NCBI GenBank assembly: GCA_963971285.1 | Contig: OZ020255.1 | Location: 6,448,001 to 6,512,000, forward strand | Direction of reading: 5' to 3' | Source: Astropecten irregularis | Taxonomy: Eukaryota; Echinodermata; Asteroidea; Paxillosida; Astropectinidae | Length of the DNA stretch: 64,000 bases | Shown here: piece by piece, positions 40,401-42,850 of the stretch | Numbering within the stretch: position 1 is the first letter of the stretch | How the letters are laid out: each line of letters opens with the position of its first letter | The notes under the pieces: generated by a model | Databases searched by the model: none | What the model was told of the DNA's origin: nothing | The model's input: only the letters and a program-made list of their open reading frames with translations | Position numbers and translations under genes: made by a program

Positions 40401-42059
40401 CCAAGAGACATCACTGCCTTGTCGATACCCGACGTCATACGGTCATCGGTTCAAAGGACTGTAGGTCTGGGCATTCCTAGCTCTGTGGTTTGGATAATGC
40501 TAAAGCAGCTGAAGAAGAGAAAACTCTCCAAATACAGCCATTGGAAAAGACGTCCAGATAGCTTAGTCTAAATGACGGTATGGAAGGTGAAGTGGAAGGG
40601 AAGGGCCAAGCCAGGTCAGAGAAAGACAGGATGAATAGATAATATCAAGAATTTGACAGTGGGTGAAATAGCCATGGCAAAAGAAAATGCATTTATTGCA
40701 GATGGTTCTTTGAGGACTATGGCAACATAATAATAGTAGTAGTTGTTGTAAAGGTCTGGGTATATGCCAAGAGCCAAAGAACGATGCTTGGCCATACCTA
40801 TGACGGACTAGCCACGCAGGAACAAGCTATGGACTATAGTTATCGATTCTAATTCACGCCGAGTATAAAATGGCATCGCTAGGCCTAATACATACATAAT
40901 AGGCCTTTGCCTCTCAACGGTACCCACGTAAACTCACACAGCTTCATCAACTTTCGGTGCGGGATCCCACCAGCAGGGGCCAATTTCATATAGCTGCTTA
41001 GCACAAAAATTCGCTAAGCATGACATTTCTGTCTTAATAAAAACAGGATTAACAACCAAATGTCCATGTGTTGTGTATCGCTTGTCGTTGTTCTTCGGAT
41101 GTTGTTCGCTGACCATGAATTTCAAATGGAATTTCCAATGGTGGCTTGTTTTATTGGGCAAGCAATTTTTGTGCTAAGCAATTTTTGTGTGTGCTTAGCA
41201 GCTCTATGAAATTGGCCCCTGTAGACATACAAGAATGAATATTACGCAAACTCATTCATCACGCAACTGATGAAATGATACAAAAATGTATGACAAAAAT
41301 CCAAACATTGTTTCGAAAGGACAGACTCGAAAGCCACAAACCAAAACAAATGGCAACATATTACATAGTCATGTACACTGCGCTTTCCAAAACAGGAACC
41401 AGGATGTACGCTGAATCATATGGGGATGTTCGTAGTAAGCGGTAACCCGACCGATATCATTATCAAACATTCTTCCCGTGTTTGCTGGCCAATTATTCAA
41501 AAAGACAGATTTCCCGGAGGAAAATACCTTTGTGCCATTTGACTAAATAATATGTTATTCAATATACTTAAAGGTAGTATCATACTTTGGTTTTTATCAA
41601 AGAAATACAGATTGGGCAAAAATATCAAGACAGATACAGTAACAGTCATCTGTGAAAATTTCAGTCCCATACGGTGGCCACTTTTTGAGAAAACAGTGAA
41701 AAACAGCCACAGTATTTCTTAAGTCTTTTCTCTTTTATTCTCGATCTTTTAAAAGATCAACAAGATTTTCTTGTCGTTGCTTTAATTACTAATTTCTGGA
41801 TATATACACCATTTCAGGCGGAAACATTTTAACGGTATGTTTCTACCACCACTATCTTCATACCCTGTAAGTTATACGTAAAATCTGTGAACGTTTCTGT
41901 TTTGGTTTCTTACCAAATTATGGTACTACCATTTAAATGTATCAAAATTAAAGAGTGAAATTTGTGTAATTTGGTTAACTTACCATCAGCTGATATAGAC
42001 ATCACACAGTACGCCAAAATCAAATACAGTTTAGCAATGAATAATGTTATATTCCACAT
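1..42059 (-). CDS. Vegfr: VEGF receptor, ten-Ig type (5' part of gene; spliced, runs off left edge)
   Basis: Receptor tyrosine kinase of the VEGFR/PDGFR class, a plasma-membrane receptor for VEGF-like ligands; only the secretion signal and N-terminal ectodomain are here. Exons in order of transcription: 41984-42059, 8786-9091, 7763-8074, 6322-6594, 5151-5453, 3672-3971, 2258-2433, 912-1089, 1-102. Every internal junction has GT/AG and matching phase (phase 1 except the phase-0 junction inside Ig3), giving 675 codons with no stop. Family assignment rests on domain order: an Ig1-type domain with a CRG..W..P pattern and DTGEY.C, an Ig2-type domain with a central Gly-Phe strand, Ig3 split over two exons, and an Ig4 starting ERGFVQLSR, as in class III/V receptors. 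Three Ig domains precede the standard set, which fits the ten-Ig VEGFR known from sea urchins, where it acts in skeletogenic mesenchyme. That function is inferred from the family. A PDGFR-like or combined PVR-like receptor is the alternative; the kinase domain, outside the window, would decide. Confidence 0.7.
912..1089 (-). CDS. Vegfr: VEGFR exon 8: second half of Ig3
   Basis: 178 nt, phase 0 in and phase 1 out, residues about 583-641. It begins VIPEGNVYEVN and has KKLTISNVSMLNNGTYTC, then NTTYNTTLNVL. The TISNVS..NGTYTC block is the E-F strand region with the second cysteine. NVS, NGT, NTT and NTT are potential N-glycosylation sites. The donor is a perfect GTGAGT and the acceptor ..TTTCTCTAG. 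Confidence 0.78.
1090..1785. other. Intron 7, unlisted part
   Basis: No gene seen. A degenerate fragment of the F4 MITE lies at about 1672-1738 (CTCGGCTCCGGCTCAGG and the ATATGCTGAAAATATAGGTT body, partly inverted). Around 1390-1465 there is a short inverted repeat (AATCAGTTTCACAAA against TTTGTGAAACTGATT). Confidence 0.5.
1786..2139 (+). mobile_element. F1 MITE (TTAA-flanked, about 360 bp), near-complete
   Basis: Reference copy for family F1 in intron 7. It runs from TTAAAGGTAGTATCATACTT to its inverted copy AAGTATGATACTACCTTTAA, with a body containing the palindrome GATCTTTTAAAAGATC. There is no transposase, so it is a non-autonomous DNA transposon. TTAA at both ends suggests piggyBac-type insertion. 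Confidence 0.75.
2258..2433 (-). CDS. Vegfr: VEGFR exon 7: first half of Ig3
   Basis: 176 nt, phase 1 in and phase 0 out, residues about 524-582. It reads GDNAGEDFFKASIEPSAKR and then SFSVNCIIS with a following tryptophan (YPSWTLL), ending FTYPNKE. It holds the first half-cystine and core Trp of an Ig domain; the partner cysteine is in the next exon. The acceptor is CAACTCAG and the donor GAG then GTAGGA. No ATG-initiated frame covers it, and it was found by extending the splice phase from its neighbours. Confidence 0.7.
2498..2779. mobile_element. Hairpin MITE with nested inverted repeats
   Basis: Left arm GGGAGACTTTTGAGAACAGG at 2502 and right arm CCAGTTCTCAAAAGTCTCCC ending at 2776, with a second, inner inverted pair of the same arm at about 2590-2628 and 2687-2724. 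Two nested copies of one arm suggest self-insertion or arm duplication. GC-rich loop with alternating purine-pyrimidine runs. Confidence 0.55.
2800..3130. mobile_element. TTAA-type MITE related to the copy at 24663-25080
   Basis: Shares with 24663-25080 the order: inverted pair around GTGACRTCAC/GTGACGTA, GGGTCTAAAATACCTC, ACAATGATAGACA and ATGARTTTTGATTACAG. The second copy ends GTGAACCTTTAA. No coding capacity seen. Confidence 0.5.
3139..3645. mobile_element. MITE with GGCCGTGTCCGAAACG termini
   Basis: Left end TTAGGCCGTGTCCGAAACGA and right end CCGTTTCGGACACGGCCTTA, about 500 bp apart; the inner arms (GTCTAGAGCTA against TAGCTCTAGAC) also pair. A shorter relative lies at 37381-37512. Located in intron 6 just upstream of exon 7 (in transcription terms). 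Confidence 0.6.
3672..3971 (-). CDS. Vegfr: VEGFR exon 6: Ig2 domain of the standard set
   Basis: 300 nt, phase 1-1, residues about 424-523. It begins DPDKIFVTPKEQN and carries LTVPCRITD, TYDPKAGFHLIP and MTLGCNIAD, ending FKPVIEG. The pattern of an Asp-x-Lys-x-Gly-Phe strand before the second cysteine matches the VEGF-binding second Ig domain. The acceptor is ..CATCTTACCAG and the donor GAAG then GTTAGT. Confidence 0.8.
4075..4391 (+). mobile_element. F1 MITE, 5'-truncated
   Basis: Begins near the AGATGGTGGTG motif and ends at the usual CCTTTAA; the left terminus is lost. A 35-bp internal duplication of the AATTTGTGGTGCAT segment is present. The 71-codon minus-strand frame over it is element sequence, not a gene. 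Confidence 0.6.
4480..4578. mobile_element. Short MITE, GGTGCATCCAT termini
   Basis: About 100 bp: CCTTTAATATTCATGGTGCA at the left and GATGGATGCACCGTAAATAT at the right. The termini match the repeated units at 21980-22315. Confidence 0.5.
4614..4734 (-). mobile_element. Hammerhead-bearing short retroelement, minus-oriented copy
   Basis: Reads, on the minus strand, GTCTCCTGATGAGGACTAG then AGCAGGCTAGTCGAAAC and the family body (CGAGAAGTGCGAACG, TGTTTCCGCAAACCGATCCA). The hammerhead core is intact, but the stem III/cleavage segment is ATT instead of GTT. The 3' end is truncated relative to 59741-60153. Confidence 0.5.
4903..5118 (+). mobile_element. Hammerhead-family retroelement, 5'-truncated tandem pair
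   Basis: Two head-to-tail copies of the body, each starting inside the ribozyme (TAGTCGAAAC, at about 4894 and 4986); the second continues to the family 3' end CTCAAATCTTTCTT at about 5118. It lies in intron 5, 33 bp from the donor of exon 5, in opposite orientation to the copy at 4614-4734. Confidence 0.5.
5151..5453 (-). CDS. Vegfr: VEGFR exon 5: Ig1 domain of the standard set
   Basis: 303 nt, phase 1-1, residues about 323-423. It carries LELNCTGVQ, MQWLTPDG, DTGEYSC and a C-terminal VYVFVKSL. The exon starts 4 bp from the end of an F1 transposon (5458-5816); the splice acceptor AAACAG lies just outside the element, and its pyrimidine tract is inside it. The donor is GTAATC. This is the second copy of the Ig1/Ig2 pair and, by position next to the split Ig3, corresponds to Ig1 of vertebrate VEGFRs. 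Confidence 0.78.
5458..5816 (+). mobile_element. F1 MITE abutting VEGFR exon 5
   Basis: Complete copy with TTAA at 5458-5461 and 5813-5816. Only 4 bp separate it from exon 5 (5453). On the minus strand its end provides the pyrimidine-rich run TTTCTGTTTTGGCTCCTTAC and CTACCTTTAA directly before the acceptor ACAG. Confidence 0.75.
5945..6285 (-). mobile_element. tRNA-derived SINE, copy 1
   Basis: On the minus strand: body first (TTTGTTCACTTTTCAATGAC ... GTGTGTGCGTGGTTTCATGG), then a tRNA-like part with A box TGGCTCAGTTGA and a mutated B box (TGTTTGAATCA). The body and tRNA part match 33100-33440 and 47240-47525 but in another register. Confidence 0.6.
6322..6594 (-). CDS. Vegfr: VEGFR exon 4: Ig2-type domain, extra copy (Ig-C)
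   Basis: 273 nt, phase 1-1, residues about 232-322. It begins APLFLEADKT and has SSIVPCRLTN, a central PRVGFNV strand and GNVSCRAV, ending SFTVDFV. The Gly-Phe strand between the cysteines is a mark of the second, ligand-binding Ig domain of VEGFR/PDGFR. It is paralogous to the exon at 3672-3971 (VPCRITD, PKAGFHL, TLGCNIAD). The acceptor is ..TTTGACACAG and the donor GTAAGT. Confidence 0.75.
6757..7752. repeat. 1-kb minisatellite, 8-bp unit (ACGAGTAA and variants)
   Basis: Roughly 120 copies of an 8-bp unit: ACGAGTAA/ACAAGTAA in the outer parts, ACGAGTCA near 6900-7075, ACGAGCAA/ACAAGCAA in the right half. Variant units are grouped in blocks. Because 8 is not divisible by 3 and the unit avoids stops, it creates long artificial frames on both strands. 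It fills most of intron 3 and ends about 5 bp before the GT of exon 3's donor. Confidence 0.9.
7763..8074 (-). CDS. Vegfr: VEGFR exon 3: Ig1-type domain, extra copy (Ig-B)
   Basis: 312 nt, phase 1-1, residues about 128-231. It starts GKPKIQTGP and carries LELTCRG, LSWEWPK and NTGEYRC, ending in VYVYVISVE. The LTCRG plus W.WP pattern is typical of the first Ig domain of VEGFR/PDGFR. The exon is clearly paralogous to the exon at 5151-5453, which starts GKPSLSVQV, has LELNCTG and DTGEYSC and ends VYVFVKSL. The donor (GAAG then GTTGGT) is weak, and a minisatellite begins about 12 bp into the intron. Confidence 0.75.
8131..8495 (-). mobile_element. F1 MITE, complete
   Basis: In intron 2; TTAA at 8131-8134 and 8492-8495. 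Reversed relative to the copy at 1786, with the central palindrome GATCTTTTAAAAGATC present. Confidence 0.75.
8527..8775. mobile_element. F2 MITE (CCAATTTCATAGAGCTGCTTA termini)
   Basis: Family F2, about 245 bp: GGGGCCAATTTC ... GCTGCTTAGCAC at one end and its inverted copy GTGCTAAGCAG ... GAAATT at the other, with a body containing ACAGCCAAAGAACAATCACA. This copy ends about 10 bp from the donor of exon 2. Confidence 0.65.
8786..9091 (-). CDS. Vegfr: VEGFR exon 2: N-terminal extra Ig domain (Ig-A)
   Basis: 306 nt, phase 1 to phase 1, residues about 26-127 of the predicted protein. It is a single Ig fold: first cysteine in TIPCTYIG, core tryptophan in VRWTRD, and the F-strand motif DAGKYTC. 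The acceptor is ..TTTTTTGTTAG and the donor is GATG then GTATGT. A one-exon, symmetric-phase Ig domain can be duplicated or shuffled. It has no counterpart in the seven-Ig vertebrate receptors and is the first of three extra domains. Confidence 0.75.
9255..9500. repeat. Tandem repeat, unit about 43-55 bp
   Basis: Five to six copies of a unit containing GGCGCCCTCTATTCATTAGT followed by AATCCGAGCACACGGTTTT; unit length varies by small deletions. The last unit merges with the terminus of the next element (GGCGCCCTCTTTTGATT). Confidence 0.75.
9487..9774. mobile_element. MITE with TGGCGCCCTCTTTTGATTAA termini
   Basis: Left end ATGGCGCCCTCTTTTGATTA and right end TTAATCAAAAGAGGGCGCCA, about 290 bp. 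The adjoining tandem repeat (9255-9500) looks like multiplication of this terminus. Confidence 0.55.
10293..10775. mobile_element. MITE with long imperfect arms
   Basis: Arms at about 10300-10425 and 10665-10770 pair: GGTATCATTGGAAAACGTGA against CTTTCCAATGATACC, CAATGATGTG against CACATCATTG, and TTTGAGG against CCTCAAA at the outer edge. No open frame of note. Confidence 0.45.
10870..11440. mobile_element. MITE family shared with 33830-34390
   Basis: About 550 bp, the inverse of 33830-34390. Shared landmarks: CTCTTATTAAAGAGTTAGCT, TAGTTATGTGGCCTCAAATT, GGGCGTGGTCGTATTTTCTG and CAGACCTTAGATGTAGTCGG. The CACTACATCTAA...TTGACTT and AAGTCAGACCTTAGATGTAG ends are inverted relatives. The 83-codon frame inside is not coding. 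Confidence 0.55.
11860..11910. repeat. Poly-G tracts
   Basis: Runs of about 9 and 17 G separated by an AT-rich spacer with a C5 run. Strong G-quadruplex potential and likely length polymorphism; assembly length may be unreliable. Confidence 0.7.
11958..12313 (-). mobile_element. F1 MITE
   Basis: Left end CAAAGGTAGTATCATACTTT (first TTAA base changed); right end decayed to ACTATCTTGAA. Directly follows the poly-G region. Confidence 0.65.
12665..12905. mobile_element. F2 MITE
   Basis: GGTCAATTTCATAGAGCTGT to GCAGCTCTATGAAATTGGCC; internal ACAGCCAAAGAACAAATCAC as in the other F2 copies. Adjacent to a second, oppositely oriented copy. Confidence 0.65.
12905..13162. mobile_element. F2 MITE, inverted neighbour
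   Basis: Second F2 copy in opposite orientation, right end AGCAGCTCTATGAAATTGGG; the left terminus is degenerate. The pair 12665-13162 forms a large imperfect palindrome. Confidence 0.6.
13297..13660 (+). mobile_element. F1 MITE, complete
   Basis: TTAA at 13297-13300 and 13657-13660; termini TTAAAGGTTGTATCATACTT and AAGTATGATATTACCTTTAA. Confidence 0.75.
14185..15085. repeat. CGTACGTACG-rich tandem array
   Basis: Units of roughly 60 bp built from CGTACGTACGATTTA, CAAATTCG and TATGAATTACGGATTA. It is interrupted at about 14405-14600 by sequence that also occurs at 13985-14170 (GAACAACATTTCCACTTA ... CACCAGCTCCTACTTAA), so array plus flank appears duplicated. Self-complementary CGTACG motifs give many possible hairpins. 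Confidence 0.75.
15310..15670 (+). mobile_element. F1 MITE, complete
   Basis: TTAA at 15310-15313 and 15667-15670; left terminus variant TTAAGGTATAGTATCATACT. A predicted 88-codon frame on the plus strand is family sequence. Confidence 0.75.
15963..16165. mobile_element. Small MITE, ATGGGCATTTCC termini
   Basis: CATATGGGCATTTCCATAAG at the left and GTGGAAATGCCCATAAC at the right, with GTTACCTTTTTAAG against AGAGGTAACTTACG inside. About 200 bp. Confidence 0.45.
16254..16555. mobile_element. MITE with CCCAATTTCATGGAATCCGT termini
   Basis: Left GCCCAATTTCATGGAATCCG and right CGGATTCCATGAAATTGGGT enclose about 300 bp containing several further inverted copies of the TTCATGGAATCCGTAA and GCTAACGGTAA motifs. 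Confidence 0.6.
16551..16662. mobile_element. Small palindromic element
   Basis: Inverted ends TGTTTGTCTAACGCACGGGA and TTGTGCGTTAAACAAACATG with inner GGATCC palindromes, directly joined to the preceding MITE. Confidence 0.45.
17446..17575. mobile_element. hAT-like MITE, GGGTGCATTCGTTTAGCT termini
   Basis: Termini GGGTGCATTCGTTTAGCT and AGCTAAACGAATGCACCC, about 125 bp, flanked by CAGGATAT and TAGGATAT (one mismatch). An 8-bp duplication suits hAT elements; the few bases between duplication and terminus make this tentative. Confidence 0.5.
17941..18307 (-). mobile_element. F1 MITE, near-complete
   Basis: Left end altered (AAACCTTTTATCATACTTTG), right end ATGATACTATACCTTTAA. The 70-codon plus-strand frame here recurs in other F1 copies. 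Confidence 0.7.
18994..19122 (+). CDS. Weak candidate exon, nested plus-strand gene
   Basis: Open phase 0-0 block of 43 codons between a plausible acceptor (TCATCATCTCAG) and a consensus donor (AAG then GTATGT). It reads TRTPIHRVGVSSEQLFLKR, then a charged stretch ending IIIKLPGDK. An in-frame TGA lies just upstream (18955-18957), so this would have to be an internal exon; I found no upstream start exon. It is outside all repeat families noted here. I do not recognise the protein. It could be chance. Confidence 0.18.
19500..20235. repeat. Three tandem copies of a 230-240 bp unit
   Basis: CATTGATTTTCGATGTTTTC (first copy CATTAATTTT) recurs at 19611, 19841 and 20080, each followed by a GTAAGCTACGGAA stretch and AACATCGATTTTCAAGCATG. 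Copies differ by point changes and small indels; the third is truncated. Not related to F1-F6. Confidence 0.75.
20813..20929 (+). CDS. Weak candidate terminal exon, nested plus-strand gene
   Basis: After a good acceptor (TTATTTCCACTTTATAG) comes a phase-0 frame of 38 codons reading ISSADLSTALPPDSDVQGG and ending SPTSEHIPEKT, then TAA. The Ser/Pro/Asp-rich composition and the rise in GC against AT-rich flanks look more like a disordered protein tail than random DNA. Its phase matches the donor at 19122. No function can be assigned. Confidence 0.2.
   Translation: MSSADLSTALPPDSDVQGGSNQHAVSSSPTSEHIPEKT
20960..21540. other. AT-rich stretch, partial tandem duplication
   Basis: The segment around 20925-21030 (TTAAAAATGCATACGATTTG, ACTAATTAGCATATGTAATT, ACCATGTCTGCCAATTTTCG) is repeated imperfectly at 21070-21195. 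No gene seen. Confidence 0.5.
21484..21600. mobile_element. F4 MITE fragment
   Basis: GGCTCAGGCTCCAGCTCTGA followed by the F4 body (CATATGCTGAAAATATAGGT); right half missing. Confidence 0.55.
21978..22316. repeat. Tandem pair of about 170-bp MITE-like units
   Basis: Two units each with TTGTCACCTTCCTTGTATAC, CCCTTGGAAAAGATAACACC and GGGTACCAGACTA, starting CGGTGCATCCAT/GGCGCATCCAT and ending GGATGYACCGTGAATAAGG or similar. The ends are inverted repeats, so this looks like two head-to-tail insertions of one MITE. Confidence 0.6.
22397..22820. mobile_element. Dispersed repeat beginning with (AATC)n
   Basis: A short AATC run precedes ACATTTATAAAGCGCCAAAA and CTAAGGCACTGAGGCACAAA. The 'TTATAAAGCGCC' start is common in marine invertebrate short repeats. 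Only one copy in this window, so the family cannot be defined here. Confidence 0.35.
23440..23682. mobile_element. F2 MITE
   Basis: Left ATCTCATAGAGCTGCTTAAG and right TTAAGCAGCTTTATGAAATT, internal TTGTTTGCTGAGCACAACAT. F2 subtype with TTAAG in the arms, shared with 44836-45393 and 45783-46422. Confidence 0.65.
23960..24185. mobile_element. Truncated copy of the 44284-44835 element
   Basis: Inverted relative of 44284-44450: CATTCATTATCTGTCAGTAT, CTCTGTGTGAAGGCAATAAA, ending TTAACCCTTTAA. Only the terminal 200 bp is present. Confidence 0.55.
24663..25080. mobile_element. TTAA-type MITE
   Basis: Ends GTGAACCTTTAA and shares body blocks with 2800-3130 (GGGTCTAAAATACCTC, GTGACGTCACATACAGAAC against GTTCTGCATGTGACGTAAGC, TGATTACAG). 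Confidence 0.5.
25174..25300. mobile_element. F3 MITE, partial
   Basis: AATGAGGCTTGAGGCTAGGC, TGAGGCCCACAAAACGAAAT, then GGCGAAGCCAGAAAAAGGCT; the right half is replaced by unrelated AT-rich sequence. Confidence 0.55.
25530..25670. mobile_element. MITE with CGATTTCACTA / TGGTGAAATTGAC termini
   Basis: About 140 bp: GGCCGATTTCACTAGACCTT at the left, GTTTGGTGAAATTGACCCC at the right, with CGATCGATTGTAACTCGAGT inside. Relatives at 37259-37545, 40060-40130 and 56550-56640. Confidence 0.55.
25670..25882. mobile_element. F3 MITE, complete
   Basis: Long-armed element of about 210 bp: CTTGAGGCTAGGCTTGGTAC ... GGCTCCAGCTTCGCCATGTA ... AAGCCTATAGCCTCAAGCCT. The arms pair over about 60 bp. It directly follows the previous MITE. 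Confidence 0.65.
26548..26913 (+). mobile_element. F1 MITE, complete
   Basis: TTAA at 26548-26551 and 26910-26913; close to consensus at both termini (AAAGGTAGTATCATACTTTG and CAAAGTATGATATTACCTTT). Confidence 0.78.
27418..27500. mobile_element. F3 MITE fragment
   Basis: TTTCGTTTTGTGGGCTTCAA, then CCCAAGCGTAGCCTCAAGCC; one arm only, joined to the F4 copy that follows. Confidence 0.45.
27500..27742. mobile_element. F4 MITE, complete reference copy
   Basis: GGCCTTTTTCCAAACCTCGG at the left and CCGAGGTTTGGAAAAGGCTC at the right. Each arm carries a few GGCTC(A/C/G) hexamers; the body has TGAAGCTGAATCTCTGTTTT. About 240 bp, no coding capacity. Confidence 0.7.
28249..28600 (-). mobile_element. 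F1 MITE, right end lost
   Basis: TTAA at 28249; body intact to TTACCAAAGTAAGAT, after which the terminal CTACCTTTAA is replaced by unrelated DNA. Confidence 0.65.
28920..28972 (+). other. Degenerate hammerhead-like motif
   Basis: TTTGAGAAAGATCATGTTATAGGATCGAAACGTCAAACCC resembles a hammerhead: GATC...GATC stem II, then GAAACGTC, but the CTGATGA core is replaced by TTGAGAA. The same form occurs at 47122-47165 (minus), and a GGATCGAAACGTCGGGCCC half-motif at 25911-25930. Probably remnants of Penelope-like or related retroelements; not expected to cleave. Confidence 0.3.
29395..30225. repeat. Minisatellite with 130-bp higher-order unit
   Basis: Built from 10-18 bp blocks of the type CTATACCGAACACCACTATA. 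The block TGCATCACCGCTATACCAAA (first copy TACATCACCG) recurs at about 29611, 29741, 29871 and 30001, giving an exact 130-bp period over four copies; flanking units are less regular. No stop in several frames, which explains the 121-, 151- and 100-codon frames. Confidence 0.85.
30646..30756 (-). mobile_element. F1 MITE fragment
   Basis: Left 110 bp only: TTAAAGGTAACGTACGGGTA ... AATCTGTGAAATTCCCAGTC. Confidence 0.55.
31250..31515. repeat. (CAA)n/(CAG)n trinucleotide array
   Basis: About 265 bp of interspersed CAA, CAG and a few CCA/TAA triplets. The Leu/Val/Cys-rich minus-strand frames are by-products. No promoter or splice context supports a protein repeat. Confidence 0.9.
31605..31641. repeat. 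Perfect 37-bp palindrome
   Basis: AAAACGGAAAGGAAAGGA, one T, then the exact inverted copy. Eighteen-bp arms with a single-base centre; each arm is purine-pure except one C. Confidence 0.8.
32396..32830. mobile_element. MITE with ACAGGGTGTCC termini and about 130-bp arms
   Basis: Left TACAGGGTGTCCAAGAAAAA and right TTTTTTTGGGACATCCTGTA; inside, GTCTTGGCTATCACCATGTA pairs with TACATGGTGATAGCCAAGAC. About 435 bp. A decayed relative may lie at 2145-2190. Confidence 0.65.
33100..33440 (-). mobile_element. tRNA-derived SINE, copy 2 (permuted register)
   Basis: On the minus strand it starts with the 3' half of the tRNA-like part (GTCGCCGGTTCGAATCCCGC, the B box), then the whole body, then the 5' half of a tRNA-like part (AGCTCAGTTGGTAGAGCGCC) up to GGTATTCA. 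The tRNA unit is therefore split between the two ends. Confidence 0.6.
33830..34390. mobile_element. MITE family shared with 10870-11440
   Basis: Inverse of the earlier copy; includes CCCGACCACATCTAAGGTCT, ACTATGTGGCCTCAAATTGT, CACAGAGAAATAACATT-type sequence and CTCCTTAATAAGAGGGTTTT. Contains an 18-19-base G run at 34131-34149. Confidence 0.55.
34932..35100. repeat. 21-23 bp tandem repeat
   Basis: About eight copies of TACATGTATTTTATTTCGCT(AA). Each unit contains the palindrome TACATGTA. Confidence 0.85.
35803..35951. mobile_element. 149-bp near-perfect hairpin element
   Basis: GGGGTCGATTTCACTAACGC pairs with GCGTTAGTGAAATCGGCCCC, and the arms continue with few mismatches for about 65 bp, leaving a short loop around TTTTGCATAGC. 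Transcribed from either strand it would fold into a long hairpin. Confidence 0.7.
36288..37030. mobile_element. TTAA-type element interrupted by a SINE
   Basis: Starts TTAAAGGGTTCCTGCAGTGC and ends GCATAGACCCTTTAA. Matches 44284-44835 through most of its length, but carries a SINE insertion at about 36414-36597. Confidence 0.6.
36412..36597 (+). mobile_element. SINE with (ATT)n tail, 5'-truncated
   Basis: CAGGCTGTACTCCGTGATTA, GTTGATGTGGCTGGCAGCCA, GCATCCTTCGCAATTCAGCA, ending in ATTATTATTATTATA. The same sequence at 48640-48973 has a longer 5' part with a tRNA-like B box. The uninterrupted copy at 44395 shows the empty site TTTTCCT...TGAATGGC. Confidence 0.65.
37259..37545. mobile_element. 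Nested MITEs
   Basis: The outer element is the CGATCGATTGCAACTCGAG type (relative of 25530-25670), ending GTTTGGTGAAATCGACCCCT. Inserted in it at 37381-37512 is a short GGCCGTGTCCGAAACG element, whose right end reads TGGTTTCGGATGCAGCC. Confidence 0.55.
38020..38180 (-). mobile_element. tRNA-derived SINE (class II tRNA-like)
   Basis: On the minus strand: GTGGCCTAGTGGTCTGG (A-box region), then GTGGGTTTGAATCCAGCC (B box) after a long variable arm, as in tRNA-Leu/Ser-type SINEs. The spacing and mismatches in the arms rule out a functional tRNA gene; the remainder resembles a SINE body. Confidence 0.5.
38453..38660. repeat. Imperfect GCCCCTNNCCGACTC repeats
   Basis: CCGACTCGCCCCTTACCGAC with variants, then an inverted stretch (GGCGACTGAGTTGGCAGGGG, GGCGGGTCGGCTAGGAGGCG). 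It forms a GC-rich, partly self-complementary block. Confidence 0.55.
39027..39302 (+). other. TATA-like motif followed by basic ORF; not assigned
   Basis: GGTATAAAAAGGTCCC at 39029-39044 is followed, about 30 bp on, by a region with a 75-codon frame (39075-39302) rich in Arg and His. The combination could be chance or part of a decayed retroelement. No domain recognised. Confidence 0.15.
39780..39850. repeat. TCGTACGTACGA palindromic cluster
   Basis: Three copies of GTCGTACGTACGA with AGATATAA/CTTATAT spacers; whole block is self-complementary. Same core as the array at 14185-15085. Confidence 0.6.
40975..41222. mobile_element. F2 MITE, complete
   Basis: GGGGCCAATTTCATATAGCT at the left and AGCTCTATGAAATTGGCCCC at the right, about 245 bp, with both arms nearly perfect. 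Confidence 0.7.
41568..41936 (-). mobile_element. F1 MITE next to VEGFR exon 1
   Basis: Complete copy with TTAA at 41568-41571 and 41933-41936, lying 42 bp inside intron 1 from the exon 1 donor. Confidence 0.75.
41984..42059 (-). CDS. Vegfr: VEGFR exon 1: signal peptide
   Basis: Encodes MWNITLFIAKLYLILAYC and about seven more residues up to a phase-1 donor (GATG then GTAAGT). This is a typical cleavable signal peptide with a hydrophobic core of Leu, Ile, Phe and Ala and small residues (SISA) near the expected cleavage site. I chose this ATG because it places the hydrophobic core at the N-terminus. An in-frame upstream ATG at 42318-42320 would add 87 polar residues with no recognisable domain. 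The phase-1 end fits the phase-1 start of the Ig exon at 9091, 32.9 kb away, with no better phase-1 Ig exon seen between them. Confidence 0.65.
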
Positions 42060-42840
42060 AGCACCAGATGTTAGAATTCTCCGCCTGCGTTCACTAAGTT
42101 CCACTGACTTGTTAGCACGTATTGTTCGCAAGGAGGAGGTGTGACAATTCACCGTCTCCATGACTGAGTCGCCTGCCGTCTGAAGCGCCGCGGGAACGGC
42201 GGACAGGTCCTCGGAATAACCGGTCCACGACTCCGTAACTAGTAATAATACGTGTGGCACATCCAGACTGCCAGTCAAGTTCACAGACGGCACGATAATA
42301 ATGGACTCTATTCGGATCACTACTGTACTAAAACTACACGGTAAAATCCCTCAAGCGAGATTACCCATTTTATCAGTCATTGTACGCACTAGTTCAACGA
42401 GTACACATATGACTTCAGTCCACAGCTGAGCGGATCCTAGTTTTCACTCAACTTTGGCATTGGGTGTGCATTCATCCCTACAATACATGGAAACGCTGCA
42501 TACGTATCACAACGAGTGACAGACCCAGAGACTGCAAATGAAAACTATCCGTAAATTGGTCTCGTGCGTACAGTGGCGGATCAACTGCTACACATAAATC
42601 TCCGTTTACCTCGTCAAGACCGTCGCTCGGGACCAACTGTTGTATTGGCGGTTATGAGCGTACACACTATCGTCTCCCAATACACAACATGCAGCATAAC
42701 ATCATAATTTCCTGGTGATCATCGCCTCATCATGATTGCTTCTGCGCCAGAGAATCCTGTCCCACATCACAATCTAGAATAACACGAGTCTGTGTACAGC
42801 AATTCCGGTCCATATGAATGTTGTTGATGGGAGGGGAGTT
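42060..42840 (-). other. Probable 5' UTR of VEGFR
   Basis: Sequence between the signal-peptide ATG and the candidate promoter. The proximal 260 bp stay open in the same frame and include an upstream ATG at 42318-42320, so an N-terminally extended form cannot be excluded. The extension is polar, shows no known domain and would bury the signal peptide, so I treat it as leader. The transcription start is not directly visible. Confidence 0.3.
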
Positions 42841-42850
42841 CAACATGCAC

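Larger units (their letters stand above)
9092..41983 (-). other. VEGFR intron 1, about 32.9 kb
   Basis: Phase-1 intron between the signal-peptide exon and the first Ig exon (GTAAGT ... GTTAG). No exon of the receptor is recognisable inside. It holds F1 elements, F2 elements, F3 and F4 MITEs, tRNA-derived SINEs, five large tandem arrays and long AT-rich stretches. Between listed repeats, roughly 9780-10290, 17000-17440, 18600-18950, 24200-24650, 26920-27400, 27760-28240 and 31060-31250 show nothing I recognise. Confidence 0.6.

Noticed and set aside
42060..42320. Signal-peptide exon starting at the upstream ATG (137-codon frame)
   Set aside because: It would put 87 polar residues before the signal peptide and continues past the splice donor into intron; the internal ATG at 42059 is more plausible.
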